Below, one piece after another: positions 16,107 to 25,000 of a stretch of 64,000 nucleotides of DNA. The notes below the pieces were generated by a model, which was not told where the DNA came from, searched no databases, and saw only the letters and a program-made list of their open reading frames with translations. Position 1 is the stretch's first letter. The number at the start of each line of letters is the position of its first letter. Location of the stretch: positions 62,001 through 126,000 of the forward strand of contig NZ_MSJP01000114.1 in the NCBI RefSeq assembly GCF_014596525.1, given 5' to 3'. Source of the stretch: Streptomyces sp. CBMA291 (lineage in GTDB: Bacteria > Actinomycetota > Actinomycetes > Streptomycetales > Streptomycetaceae). Made by a program: the position numbers and the translations under genes.

Positions 16107-17696
16107 ATGAACCGCAAGACCCTGGTGCTGCCCGCCGTGGCCGGACTGCTCGTCCCCCTCCTCGCCGCCTGCGGGGGAGCGGAGAGCGAGGAGACGATCG
16201 TCGTCGGCACCACGGAGCGGTTCATCGCCGCCACCGACGGACCCGCCCCGCTCGACCCGGCCTCCGCCTACGACACCGGCGCCTGGAACATCCTCCGCCA
16301 GACCGTCCAGACCCTGCTGCACGTGCCCCGCAGCGGCGGCGAACCCGTCCCCGAGGCGGCCAGGAGCTGCGGGTTCTCCGACAAGGCCAGCGAGAGCTAC
16401 CGCTGTGTCCTCCGCCCCGGCCTCACCTTCGCCGACGGCACGCCGCTCACCGCGGAGGACGTCAAGTTCTCCGTCGACCGCGTCCTCTCGATCCGGTCGG
16501 ACAACGGCACCGCCGCCCTCCTCTCGAACATCGACACCGTCGAGACCCGGGGCGCCGACCAGGTCGTCTTCCACCTCAAGACGCCCGACGCCACCTTCCC
16601 GTACAAGCTCTCCACCCCCGTCGCCGGCATCCTCAGCAAGAAGAAGTACGCCGCCGACAAGCTCCGCCCCGGCCTCGTCGTCGACGGCTCCGGCCCCTAC
16701 ACCATGACGGCCGACCACGAGGGCGGGAAGGTCGGCCGCTTCGTCTTCACCAGGAACCCCGCTTACCAGGGCGACATCACCCCGCGCAACGACAAGGTCG
16801 AACTGCGCCTCTTCGCCGACGCAGCCGCCATGGGCGAGGCACTGGCCGACGACGACATCGACATGATGGCCGGCGCCCTCTCCCGGCAGCAGGTCAAGGA
16901 CCTCACCGAACGGCCCGAGGACGGCGTCGAACTGGTCGAGGTCCCCGGTCTGGAGATCCGCTACCTCGGCTTCGACACCCGGGCCCCCTCCGTCCAGGAG
17001 AAGGCCGTCCGCCAGGCCATGGCCGCCGTCGTCGACCGGGGCGCCCTCGTCGACGCCGTCTACGGCCCCACCGCCGAACCGCTCTACTCGCTGATCCCCT
17101 CCAGCATCACCGGCCACACCACCCCCTTCTTCGACGAGTACGGCGAGCCCGACGCCACCCGCGCCGCCAGGCTCCTCAAGGACGCCGGAGTGACGACCCC
17201 GGTCAAGCTGACGCTGAACTACACCACCGACCGCTACGGCCCCGAGACCGCCCAGGAGTTCGAGGTCCTCAAGAAGCAGCTCGTCGCCGACGGGCTCTTC
17301 GACGTCACCGTCGAGGGCACCCCGTGGTCCTCCTTCCGCCCCGCCCAGAAGCGCGGCGACTACGCCGTCTACGGACTCGGCTGGTTCCCGGACTACCCGG
17401 ACCCGGACAACTACATCGCGCCCTTCCTCGACAGCGACAACTTCCTCCACAGCCCCTACGAGAACAAGGTCGTCCGCGACCAGCTCATCCCGCTCTCCCG
17501 ACGCCAGGCCGACCGCACCGCCGCAGGACCCGTCTACGCGCGGATCCAGAAGATCGTCGCCGAGGACGTCCCCGTCCTCCCCCTGTGGCAGGGCAAGCAG
17601 TACGTCGCCGCCCGCGACGACCTCAACGGAGTCGAGTACGCCCTCACCGCCTCCTCCGACCTGCTCCTGTGGGAACTCGGCCACGGCACGGCCTGA
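16107..17696 (+). CDS. ABC transporter solute-binding lipoprotein (SBP_bac_5, peptide/nickel type)
   Basis: A 529-residue extracellular lipoprotein. The signal peptide ends in the lipobox LLAAC with the lipidated cysteine at 22. The body is the large SBP_bac_5 domain (YRCVLRPGLTFADGTPLTAEDVKFSVDR is the family's signature region, then SGPY and GLGWFPDYPDPDNYIAPF). Family members bind oligopeptides, nickel or other solutes. No permease or ATPase is adjacent, so it must work with a system encoded elsewhere or act as an orphan receptor. The first gene codons are preceded by GAGGAGAA. Confidence 0.9.
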   Translation: MNRKTLVLPAVAGLLVPLLAACGGAESEETIVVGTTERFIAATDGPAPLDPASAYDTGAWNILRQTVQTLLHVPRSGGEPVPEAARSCGFSDKASESYRCVLRPGLTFADGTPLTAEDVKFSVDRVLSIRSDNGTAALLSNIDTVETRGADQVVFHLKTPDATFPYKLSTPVAGILSKKKYAADKLRPGLVVDGSGPYTMTADHEGGKVGRFVFTRNPAYQGDITPRNDKVELRLFADAAAMGEALADDDIDMMAGALSRQQVKDLTERPEDGVELVEVPGLEIRYLGFDTRAPSVQEKAVRQAMAAVVDRGALVDAVYGPTAEPLYSLIPSSITGHTTPFFDEYGEPDATRAARLLKDAGVTTPVKLTLNYTTDRYGPETAQEFEVLKKQLVADGLFDVTVEGTPWSSFRPAQKRGDYAVYGLGWFPDYPDPDNYIAPFLDSDNFLHSPYENKVVRDQLIPLSRRQADRTAAGPVYARIQKIVAEDVPVLPLWQGKQYVAARDDLNGVEYALTASSDLLLWELGHGTA

Positions 17697-17762
17697 GGAC
17701 ACACCGGTACGACGACAAGGACCCCGGGGCCACGCCGACCGCCCGGAACGCGCCACCGGTAC

Positions 17763-17800
17763 GACGAAGGGGGCCCGGCACCCGCCGGACCCCCTTCGTC
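17763..17800. terminator. Bidirectional terminator between convergent genes
   Basis: GACGAAGGGGG and CCCCCTTCGTC are perfect complements flanking a 16-base middle. They lie between the binding protein (plus) and the response regulator (minus). Confidence 0.8.
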
Positions 17801-17817
17801 GCACCGCGCCGACCGCG

Positions 17818-18495
17818 CTACTGCCCGGCGGCCCCCGGCCGCACCAGACCGCTCTCGTACGCGTACACCGCCGCCTGCACCCGGTCCCGCAGGCCCAGCT
17901 TCGTCAGCACATGGCCCACATGGGTCTTCACCGTCGTCTCGCTGACGAACAGATCCGCCGCGATCTCCGCGTTCGACAGGCCCCGCGCCACCAGCTTCAG
18001 CACCTCCACCTCACGGTCGGTCAAGGTGTTCAGCGTGTCCGGAACCTGCTCCTCGCCCGTCGGCAGATGAGCCGAGTACTTGTCGAGGAGCCGACGCGTG
18101 ATCGACGGCGCCAGCATCGCCTCGCCGGCCGCCACCACCCGGATCGCCTGCACCAGCTCGTTCGCCGGAGCGTCCTTCAGGAGGAAGCCGCTCGCCCCCG
18201 CCCGCAGCGCCTCCACCACGTACTCGTCGAGGTCGAAGGTCGTCAGGACCAGCACCTTCGCCGGACCGTCCCGCCCCGGACCCGTGATCTGCCGGGTCGC
18301 CTCCACCCCGTCCATCCGGGGCATCCGGATGTCCATGAGCACCACATCCGGCTGAAGCGCCCGCACCTGGTCGAGGGCCTGGAGACCGTCCCCGGCCTCA
18401 CCCACCACCGCGATGTCCTGCTCCGCCTCCAGAATCATCCGGAAGCCGGTGCGCAGCAGCGGCTGATCGTCGACCAAGAGGACGCGGATCGTCAC
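17818..18495 (-). CDS. NarL/LuxR-type response regulator (orphan)
   Basis: A 225-residue DNA-binding response regulator. The receiver domain has the acidic pair D9-D10, phospho-acceptor D55 (VVLMDIRMP) and the conserved lysine in FLLKDAP. The C-terminal LuxR-type helix-turn-helix reads LTDREVEVLKLVARGLSNAEIAADLFVSE in overlapping blocks. Such regulators are phosphorylated by a HisKA_3 kinase, but none is encoded beside it: neighbours are a binding protein and a nuclease. It is therefore an orphan in this window. Targets cannot be inferred. Confidence 0.93.
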   Translation of the reverse strand: MTIRVLLVDDQPLLRTGFRMILEAEQDIAVVGEAGDGLQALDQVRALQPDVVLMDIRMPRMDGVEATRQITGPGRDGPAKVLVLTTFDLDEYVVEALRAGASGFLLKDAPANELVQAIRVVAAGEAMLAPSITRRLLDKYSAHLPTGEEQVPDTLNTLTDREVEVLKLVARGLSNAEIAADLFVSETTVKTHVGHVLTKLGLRDRVQAAVYAYESGLVRPGAAGQ

Positions 18496-18538
18496 AAGGG
18501 CTCCTTCACGGGACTCTGCTCACGAGGTCGCCGACGCG

Positions 18539-19441
18539 CTACGGCACCGGCGGGGCCGGGTCCATTCTGCCCTGCTCCGGCGCGCCCGCTTCCGCCGGGC
18601 GCATCGAAACGATCTTCAGCGGATAGACCGGAGGCGTCCCCCCGAACTCCGGACAGACCGCCTGGTGGTCGCACCAGCCGCAGAGCTTCGTCGGACGCGG
18701 CCGCCAGTCACCCGACTCCGTCGCCGCCGAGATCGCCTCCCACAGCGCCAGCAGCTTCCGCTCCACCCGGCGCAGATCCGCCTCCACCGGGTCGTACGTC
18801 AGCACCTCGCCACTGCCCAGGTACACCAGCTGGAGCCGGCGCGGGATCACCCCCCGCAGCCGCCACACCACCAGCGCGTAGAACGTCATCTGGAACAGGG
18901 CGCCGTCCCGGTACTCGGGCCGGGGCGCCTTCCCCGTCTTGTAGTCGACGATCCGCACCTCGCCCGAGGGCGCCACGTCGACCCGGTCGATCACCCCGCG
19001 CAGCCGCAGCCCCGAATCCAGCTCCGTCTCCACGAACAGCTCGCGCTCGGCCGGTTCGAGACGCGTCGGATCCTCCAGCGTGAACCACCGCTCGACCAGC
19101 CGCTCCGCCTCCCCGAGCCAGCCCGCGAGCCGCTCGCCGCCCGGGTCCTCCGCGAACAGCCCGGCCAGCTCCGGCTTGGCCGCGAGCAGCCGGTCCCACT
19201 GCCCTGGCACCATCGCCCGCGCCCGCGGCGCCGTCCGCTCCGCCGCCGGATCGTCGAAGAGCCGCTCCAGGACGGCATGCACCAGCGTGCCCCGGGTCGC
19301 CGCCTCGCTCGGCTTCTCCGGCAGCCGGTCGATCACCCGGAACCGGTACAGCAGCGGACACTGCATGAAATCGCTCGCCCGCGACGGCGACAACGACATG
19401 GGCGCCCGGGGCTCCACCGGCACCTGCTCGCTCGTACTCAT
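18539..19441 (-). CDS. RecB/Cas4-like PD-(D/E)XK exonuclease with four-cysteine cluster
   Basis: A 300-residue nuclease of the RecB C-terminal family. Visible are SPSRASDFMQCPLLYRF (first cysteine), GTLVHAVLERLF (helical histidine), GVIDRVD and IVDYKTGK (the D-x-K catalytic core), and CGWCDHQAVCP at the C-terminus. One N-terminal and three C-terminal cysteines are the layout of the iron-sulfur staple in AddB, Cas4 and related nucleases. No CRISPR or helicase partner is adjacent. The start ATG 19441 (MSTSEQ) is chosen over an upstream in-frame start without family similarity. Confidence 0.88.
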   Translation of the reverse strand: MSTSEQVPVEPRAPMSLSPSRASDFMQCPLLYRFRVIDRLPEKPSEAATRGTLVHAVLERLFDDPAAERTAPRARAMVPGQWDRLLAAKPELAGLFAEDPGGERLAGWLGEAERLVERWFTLEDPTRLEPAERELFVETELDSGLRLRGVIDRVDVAPSGEVRIVDYKTGKAPRPEYRDGALFQMTFYALVVWRLRGVIPRRLQLVYLGSGEVLTYDPVEADLRRVERKLLALWEAISAATESGDWRPRPTKLCGWCDHQAVCPEFGGTPPVYPLKIVSMRPAEAGAPEQGRMDPAPPVP

Positions 19442-19563
19442 GACGAAGACCCTACGACCCGCCACCGACAACGGGCGGCATACCATCGACCTGGGACCCC
19501 GTCGCACTGCATGATCGAACCGTGACGCACCGACGTGGTCACACCACGCGACGAAAGGAACCC

Positions 19564-20754
19564 GTGAACCAGGACGAGCCCAAGCCGCAGCGCACCGGAG
19601 AGCCCGGCGGAGGCATCCTCATGGGCCGCCCCTTCGGCGTGCCGGTCTACGTCGCCCCCAGCTGGTTCCTCGTCGCCGCCCTCATCACCTGGGTCTTCGG
19701 CGACCAGATCGAGCGCGTCCTGCCCGAACTCGGCGCCGCGCGCTACCTCGTCTCCCTCTTCTTCGCCGTCGCCTTCTACGCCTCCGTGCTCGTCCACGAA
19801 CTGGCCCACACCATCGCCGCGCTCCGCTTCAAGCTCCCGGTGCGCCGCATCCAGCTCCAGTTCTTCGGCGGCGTCTCCGAGATCGAGAAAGAGACCGAGA
19901 CCCCCGGCCGCGAATTCGTCCTCGCCTTCGTCGGCCCGCTCCTCTCCCTCGTCCTCGCCGGAGTGTTCTACCTCTCCCTGTACGCCGTCGAACCCGGCAC
20001 CGTCCCCGGCGTCCTCCTCGCCGGACTGATGATCTCCAACCTCATCGTCGCGATCTTCAACCTGCTCCCCGGCCTGCCCCTGGACGGCGGACGCATGCTC
20101 CGCGCCGTCGTCTGGAAGATCACCGGCAAGCCCATGAGCGGCACCATCGCCGCCGCCTGGGTCGGCCGCGCCCTCGCCGTCCTCGTCCTCGTCGGCCTGC
20201 CCCTGCTCACCCGCACCGGTCTCCTCGGCAACTCCACCGAGGAGGTCAGCGGCTTCGACACCGTCACCGACGCCCTGCTGGCCGCGATCCTCGCCGCCAT
20301 CATCTGGACCGGGGCCGGAAACAGCCTCCGCATGGCCCGGCTGCGCGAACACCTCCCCGAGCTGCGCGCCCGCAGCCTCACCCGCCGCGCCATCCCCGTC
20401 GAACCCGTCACCCCGCTCTCCGAGGCCCTCCGCCGCGCCAACGAGTCCGGCGCCCGCGCCCTCGTCGTCGTCGACGGGAACGGCGACCCCACCGGCATCG
20501 TCCGCGAAGCCGCCATCGCCGCCGTCCCCCAGCACCGACGCCCCTGGGTCGCCGTCAGCACCCTCGCCCAGGACCTCACCGACGGCATGCGGGTCCCCGC
20601 CGAACTCACCGGCCAGCCCCTCCTCGACCACCTCCGCGCCAGCCCCGCCACCGAGTACCTGGTCGTCGAGGAGTCCGGCGAGATCTACGGAGTCCTGTCC
20701 ACCACCGACGTCGAGCGGGCCTTCGTCCAGGCCATGGCGCGACCCTCGGCCTAA
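19564..20754 (+). CDS. Site-2 protease family membrane zinc metalloprotease with CBS domains
   Basis: A 396-residue intramembrane protease of the SpoIVFB/M50 class. HELAH at 78-82 and LDGG at 173-176 are the zinc site; several hydrophobic segments surround them. The last 120 or so residues look like a CBS pair (ALVVVDGNGDPTGIV, EYLVVEESGEIYGVLSTTDVERA), which may sense a nucleotide. The GTG at 19564 follows GAAAGGA; a GTG 14 codons upstream is less likely. It probably cleaves a membrane-bound regulator. The next gene, trmI, begins 18 bases downstream, and this pairing precedes the proteasome genes. Confidence 0.9.
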   Translation: MNQDEPKPQRTGEPGGGILMGRPFGVPVYVAPSWFLVAALITWVFGDQIERVLPELGAARYLVSLFFAVAFYASVLVHELAHTIAALRFKLPVRRIQLQFFGGVSEIEKETETPGREFVLAFVGPLLSLVLAGVFYLSLYAVEPGTVPGVLLAGLMISNLIVAIFNLLPGLPLDGGRMLRAVVWKITGKPMSGTIAAAWVGRALAVLVLVGLPLLTRTGLLGNSTEEVSGFDTVTDALLAAILAAIIWTGAGNSLRMARLREHLPELRARSLTRRAIPVEPVTPLSEALRRANESGARALVVVDGNGDPTGIVREAAIAAVPQHRRPWVAVSTLAQDLTDGMRVPAELTGQPLLDHLRASPATEYLVVEESGEIYGVLSTTDVERAFVQAMARPSA

Positions 20755-20760
20755 CCCCGG

Positions 20761-20766
20761 TACTCT
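20761..20766 (+). promoter_or_regulatory. Possible -10 box (TACTCT) for leaderless trmI
   Basis: TACTCT lies six bases before the trmI ATG, the spacing expected if transcription starts at the A of the start codon. No Shine-Dalgarno sequence is visible. Confidence 0.35.
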
Positions 20767-20772
20767 GGTCAC

Positions 20773-21660
20773 ATGTCCGAACCGACCGGTGCCGCCCGCC
20801 GACGCGGGCCCTTCAAGGTCGGGGACCAGGTTCAGCTGACCGACCCCAAGGGCCGTCACTACACGTTCACGCTCGAAGAGGGAAAGAACTTCCACACCCA
20901 CAAGGGTTCCTTCCCGCACGACGAACTGATCGGCGCCCCCGAGGGCAGCGTTGTCCGTACCACCGGAAACGTCGCCTACCTCGCGCTGCGCCCCCTGCTC
21001 CCCGATTACGTCCTGTCCATGCCCCGCGGCGCAGCCGTGGTCTACCCGAAGGACGCGGGACAGATCCTCGCCTTCGCCGACATCTTCCCCGGCGCGCGCG
21101 TCGTCGAAGCCGGCGTGGGCTCCGGCTCGCTCAGCAGCTTCCTGCTCCGCGCCATCGGCGACAGCGGCATGCTGCACTCCTATGAGCGCCGCGAGGACTT
21201 CGCCGAGATCGCGAAGGGGAACGTCGAACGTTACTTCGGCGGCCCGCACCCCGCGTGGCAGCTGACCGTCGGCGACCTCCAGGACAACCTGTCCGACACC
21301 GACGTCGACCGCGTCATCCTGGACATGCTCGCCCCCTGGGAGTGCCTGGAGGCCGTCTCCAAGGCGCTCGTCCCCGGCGGCATCCTCTGCTGCTACGTGG
21401 CGACCACCACCCAGCTCGCCCGCACCGTGGAGTCCATCCGCGAGTTCGGCTGCTACGCCGAGCCGCAGCCCTGGGAGTCCATGATCCGCAACTGGCACGT
21501 CGAGGGCCTCGCCGTCCGCCCCGATCACCGCATGATCGGCCACACCGGCTTCCTCGTCACCGCCCGCCGTCTCGCGGACGGGGTCGAGCCCCCGATGCGT
21601 CGCCGCCGCCCCGCCAAGGGCGCGTACGGCGAGGACTACGAAGGCCCCAACAAGGGCTGA
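20773..21660 (+). CDS. trmI: tRNA (adenine-N1)-methyltransferase, A58
   Basis: A 295-residue SAM-dependent methyltransferase making m1A58 in the tRNA T-loop, of the tetrameric Rv2118c/TrmI type. An N-terminal beta domain (FKVGDQVQLTDPKGR) precedes a Rossmann fold with RVVEAGVGSGSLSSFL as the SAM loop and VDRVILDMLAPWE as the catalytic DxxxPW-like motif. It is the usual gene just before the Pup-proteasome set in actinobacteria. A strong hairpin follows. Confidence 0.94.
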   Translation: MSEPTGAARRRGPFKVGDQVQLTDPKGRHYTFTLEEGKNFHTHKGSFPHDELIGAPEGSVVRTTGNVAYLALRPLLPDYVLSMPRGAAVVYPKDAGQILAFADIFPGARVVEAGVGSGSLSSFLLRAIGDSGMLHSYERREDFAEIAKGNVERYFGGPHPAWQLTVGDLQDNLSDTDVDRVILDMLAPWECLEAVSKALVPGGILCCYVATTTQLARTVESIREFGCYAEPQPWESMIRNWHVEGLAVRPDHRMIGHTGFLVTARRLADGVEPPMRRRRPAKGAYGEDYEGPNKG

Positions 21661-21680
21661 CGCTCCGACATCCACGGCAC

Positions 21681-21725
21681 GCCGCCGCCGAGTTCCCCGC
21701 CCACGGGAGGGAACCCGGCGGCGGC
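21681..21725 (+). terminator. Terminator after trmI
   Basis: GCCGCCGCCG pairs with CGGCGGCGGC; an inner GTTCC/GGAAC extends the stem. Confidence 0.7.
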
Positions 21726-21851
21726 GCCCTCATGTTCGGGCCCGCGCCGGTCCTCCCGGGCCGGCGGCCGACCCCCGGATGTCCCATCGCCCTGTGACGT
21801 GTGGCACGATGCCGGAAAGCCGCCGTACCACCGCCACAGGAGACGTCTCGC

Positions 21852-22430
21852 GTGCAGCCCTCCGCCGACCCGGACCTCGCGGACCTCGCCCACACCCGAG
21901 CCCGGCCGGCCCACTGGCTGGCCACCGCGACCGTGACCGTCGCGGTCGTCGCCCTCGCCGGACTGCTCCAGCCCGGCGCCGCCGGAGCCGGTGCCGCGCC
22001 CGAGGCGGCCCCGCGTCCGGCGCCCGCGCCCGAAGCCGCCGGAGTCGCCTACCCGCTGGACTGCCGGGGGGTGCCCCAGACCGTCGCCCGGCGGGCCACA
22101 GGTGACCTCGACGGGGACGGGAACCCCGAGACCGTTGCGGTCGTGCACTGCGAAGCGGGCTCCGGCACCCCGCCGAGCGGCGTCTACGTCCTCACCCGGG
22201 GCAAGGAGACGGGAGCACCCGCGCGCGTGGTGGCCACACTCGTCGCACCCGGGCAGCACAAGAGCGTCGCCGGGCTCGCCGTACGGAACGGGACGGTCGT
22301 CGCCACCCTGCTCGGCTACTCGTCGCCGGACGTCCCCAGCTGCTGCCCCGACGAGACGGAACAGGTCGGCTGGCGCTGGCAGGGCGGCGCCTTCGTACGC
22401 TCCGACGGGACCGGCGCGCGCGGCGTCTGA
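21852..22430 (+). CDS. Secreted or membrane-anchored protein of unknown function
   Basis: A 192-residue protein I do not recognise. A basic stretch and one hydrophobic segment (about residues 18-38, WLATATVTVAVVALAGLLQ) suggest a signal peptide or anchor. An Ala/Pro-rich linker leads to a domain beginning YPLDCRG, with D-x-D-x-D-x-N-type residues (GDLDGDGNPETV) like an FG-GAP or calcium-binding loop. It ends with CC and WRWQGGAF. Start GTG 21852 has AGGAGA ahead. It sits between trmI and the ferredoxin gene in the proteasome locus. Confidence 0.7.
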   Translation: MQPSADPDLADLAHTRARPAHWLATATVTVAVVALAGLLQPGAAGAGAAPEAAPRPAPAPEAAGVAYPLDCRGVPQTVARRATGDLDGDGNPETVAVVHCEAGSGTPPSGVYVLTRGKETGAPARVVATLVAPGQHKSVAGLAVRNGTVVATLLGYSSPDVPSCCPDETEQVGWRWQGGAFVRSDGTGARGV

Positions 22431-22484
22431 GCCCCGCCCGACGGCCCCTCGTGCGGCCTGCGCCGCCCGCTCGGGCCCTACGGC

Positions 22485-22796
22485 CTATTCGGCGTCGGGG
22501 CCGTAGACCTCGATCCGGTCCCTGACCCGGCGCACATGGATGCAGTCGCCGGGGCACTCCTTGGCGGAGTCCACGACGTCCTGGAGGAGCGTCAGCGGCA
22601 CCGGGGTGGTGGCGCCCGTCTCCTGCAACAGCTCGTCGTCGGCGCTCTTCACGTACGCGAGCCCGTCGATGTCCAGCTCGAAGACCTCGGGAGCGTACTG
22701 CGCGCAGATCCCGTCCCCGGTGCACAGGTCCTGGTCGATCCAGACCTCCAGCGCCTCCTCGGCGCCCGTGGACGGAGCCTCGTGCTGCACGCTCAT
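22485..22796 (-). CDS. Ferredoxin, 3Fe-4S type
   Basis: A 103-residue ferredoxin. The cluster signature is C25-x5-C31 and C81-P, with glycine at 28 where a 4Fe-4S protein would carry its second cysteine; this is the 3Fe-4S pattern of streptomycete ferredoxins that serve cytochromes P450. C85 is an extra cysteine. The start ATG 22796 has AGGAGAT just upstream. No P450 or reductase lies beside it, so the partner is unknown. It is transcribed divergently from arc across a 253-base gap. Confidence 0.88.
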   Translation of the reverse strand: MSVQHEAPSTGAEEALEVWIDQDLCTGDGICAQYAPEVFELDIDGLAYVKSADDELLQETGATTPVPLTLLQDVVDSAKECPGDCIHVRRVRDRIEVYGPDAE

Positions 22797-23005
22797 ATCT
22801 CCTGCCGTTTCTGCTACGCGTTCTGCTTCTCGCGGGTAAGTCCGGCCGACCCGGAAGGGTGTTGGCCAAAGACGACGATACAACCGCCCGCTTTCAAGCA
22901 GCGAAGGGTGGGTATTCCCCTGGCGAGAGGGGAAGCGCAAGGGTGAAGATCGGACACACCTCGGAGTCTTTTTGATCTAGGGGTTTCAATCACCACCCAC
23001 GCAGG

Positions 23006-23011
23006 TAGGGT
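23006..23011 (+). promoter_or_regulatory. Possible -10 box (TAGGGT) of arc
   Basis: TAGGGT lies 38 bases before the preferred arc GTG. The region just upstream (22975-22995) is relatively AT-rich. No clear -35 is seen. Confidence 0.33.
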
Positions 23012-23049
23012 CAGGAAGCGTCCAGCTCCCCTTGGAGGAGGTGAGGACC

Positions 23050-24816
23050 GTGGCAGCCCACGACGACGACATCAACCGCGGCATCCGGCCGGGGCGGGGG
23101 TCTGAGGACCCCGCCGGCCAGGTTGCCTATCTCGAGCAGGAAATCGCCGTCCTGCGCCGCAAGCTCGCCGACTCTCCGCGCCACACGAGGATTCTCGAAG
23201 AGCGGATCGTCGAGCTGCAGACGAACCTGGCCGGCGTGTCCGCGCAGAACGAACGACTGGCGAACACGCTGCGTGAGGCCCGAGACCAGATCGTGGCCCT
23301 CAAGGAAGAGGTCGACCGGCTCGCCCAGCCGCCGGCCGGCTTCGGCGTCTTCCTTCAGGCCAACGAGGACGGCACGTGCGACATCTTCACCGGGGGCCGC
23401 AAGCTCCGGGTGAACGTGAGCCCTGGCATCGAGCTCGACGAGCTCAAGCGAGGCCAGGAAGTCATGCTCAACGAGGCGCTCAACGTGGTCGAGGCCATGG
23501 AGTTCGAGCGCGCCGGGGACATCGTCACCCTCAAGGAGGTCCTGGAGGACGGCGAGCGTGCCCTGGTGGTCGGGCACACCGACGAGGAGCGGGTGGTGCG
23601 GCTCGCCGAGCCCCTGCTCGACATCACGATCCGCCCCGGCGACGCCCTGCTGCTCGACTCCCGGTCGGGCTACGTCTACGAGGTGGTCCCCAAGAGCGAA
23701 GTCGAGGAACTCGTCCTCGAAGAGGTCCCGGACGTCGACTACGACAAGATCGGCGGTCTGGGCAACCAGATCGAACTGATCCGCGACGCGGTCGAGCTTC
23801 CGTACCTCTACCCGGACCTCTTCAAGGAGCACGAACTGCGGCCGCCCAAGGGCATCCTGCTCTACGGCCCGCCCGGCTGCGGCAAGACGCTGATCGCGAA
23901 GGCCGTGGCCAACTCCCTGGCCAAGAAGGTCGCCGAGGTGACGGGACAGCCCGCGGGGAAGTCCTACTTCCTCAACATCAAGGGCCCCGAACTCCTCAAC
24001 AAGTACGTCGGCGAGACCGAGCGGCACATCCGCCTCGTCTTCCAGCGTGCCCGGGAGAAGGCGAGCGAGGGCACCCCCGTCATCGTCTTCTTCGACGAGA
24101 TGGAATCCCTCTTCCGCACCCGCGGATCCGGTGTCAGCTCGGACGTGGAGAACACCATCGTCCCGCAGCTGCTCGCCGAGATCGACGGCGTGGAGGGGCT
24201 GGAGAACGTCATCGTCATCGGCGCATCCAACCGCGAGGACATGATCGACCCCGCGATCCTGCGGCCCGGCCGGCTCGACGTCAAGATCAAGATCGAGCGT
24301 CCGGACGCGGAGGCGGCGAAGGACATCTTCGCGAAGTACCTCACGGCCTCCCTCCCGCTGCACGCGGACGACATCTCCGAGCACAGCGGATCCAAGGCGG
24401 CCGCCGCCCACGGAATGATCCAGTCGGTCGTCGAGCAGATGTACGCCGAATCCGAGGAGAACCGCTTCCTCGAAGTCACGTACGCCAACGGCGACAAGGA
24501 AGTCCTGTACTTCAAGGACTTCAACTCCGGCGCGATGATCCAGAACATCGTCGACCGGGCCAAGAAGATGGCCATCAAGGCTTTCCTCGACCACGACCAG
24601 AAGGGCATCCGGGTCTCCCATCTCCTCCAGGCTTGCGTGGACGAGTTCAAGGAGAACGAGGACCTGCCCAACACCACCAACCCCGACGACTGGGCCAGGA
24701 TCTCCGGAAAGAAGGGCGAGCGGATCGTGTACATCCGGACCCTCGTCACCGGAAAGCAGGGCGCGGACACCGGACGCTCCATCGACACCGTGGCCAATAC
24801 CGGCCAGTACCTGTAA
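23050..24816 (+). CDS. arc: Proteasome-associated AAA ATPase ARC (Mpa)
   Basis: ARC (588 residues) unfolds pupylated proteins and feeds them to the 20S core. An N-terminal coiled coil (about residues 25-95) binds Pup. Two OB folds follow (near FGVFLQANEDGTCDIF), then the AAA module with Walker A GPPGCGKT at about 273 and Walker B IVFFDEME. The C-terminus ends GQYL, the HbYX-like tail that docks into the proteasome. GTG 23050 gives MAAHDDDINRG; GGAGGAG lies nine bases upstream. An in-frame GTG at 23041 is possible but too near the ribosome site. Confidence 0.96.
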   Translation: MAAHDDDINRGIRPGRGSEDPAGQVAYLEQEIAVLRRKLADSPRHTRILEERIVELQTNLAGVSAQNERLANTLREARDQIVALKEEVDRLAQPPAGFGVFLQANEDGTCDIFTGGRKLRVNVSPGIELDELKRGQEVMLNEALNVVEAMEFERAGDIVTLKEVLEDGERALVVGHTDEERVVRLAEPLLDITIRPGDALLLDSRSGYVYEVVPKSEVEELVLEEVPDVDYDKIGGLGNQIELIRDAVELPYLYPDLFKEHELRPPKGILLYGPPGCGKTLIAKAVANSLAKKVAEVTGQPAGKSYFLNIKGPELLNKYVGETERHIRLVFQRAREKASEGTPVIVFFDEMESLFRTRGSGVSSDVENTIVPQLLAEIDGVEGLENVIVIGASNREDMIDPAILRPGRLDVKIKIERPDAEAAKDIFAKYLTASLPLHADDISEHSGSKAAAAHGMIQSVVEQMYAESEENRFLEVTYANGDKEVLYFKDFNSGAMIQNIVDRAKKMAIKAFLDHDQKGIRVSHLLQACVDEFKENEDLPNTTNPDDWARISGKKGERIVYIRTLVTGKQGADTGRSIDTVANTGQYL

Positions 24817-24827
24817 AAAGCGCCACC

Positions 24828-24862
24828 GGCTGCGGATGTCCGGGCCCCGGGCATCCGCAGCC
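24828..24862 (+). terminator. Terminator-like hairpin after arc
   Basis: GGCTGCGGATG and CATCCGCAGCC pair perfectly. A second weaker repeat (GTATTTTCC/GGGAAATAC, 24866-24906) follows before the dop promoter. Confidence 0.75.
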
Positions 24863-24941
24863 GACGTATTTTCCACCCGGCGTTTCCGGCCGGTCCCGGG
24901 AAATACCCGTAAGTGATCTCCCCACCAGCGCGGAGCCGTCC

Positions 24942-24947
24942 TAGGCT
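24942..24947 (+). promoter_or_regulatory. Possible -10 box (TAGGCT) of dop
   Basis: TAGGCT lies 53 bases before the dop ATG and after the arc terminator, so dop likely has its own promoter. Confidence 0.33.
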
Positions 24948-25000
24948 CTTCGGTACCGCCGAGTCGCGCACTGTGAGCGCCGCCGGGCAAGGAGGGCCGC

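Noticed and set aside
18539..19441. CRISPR association of the Cas4-like nuclease
   Set aside because: No repeat-spacer array or other cas gene is visible in the window.
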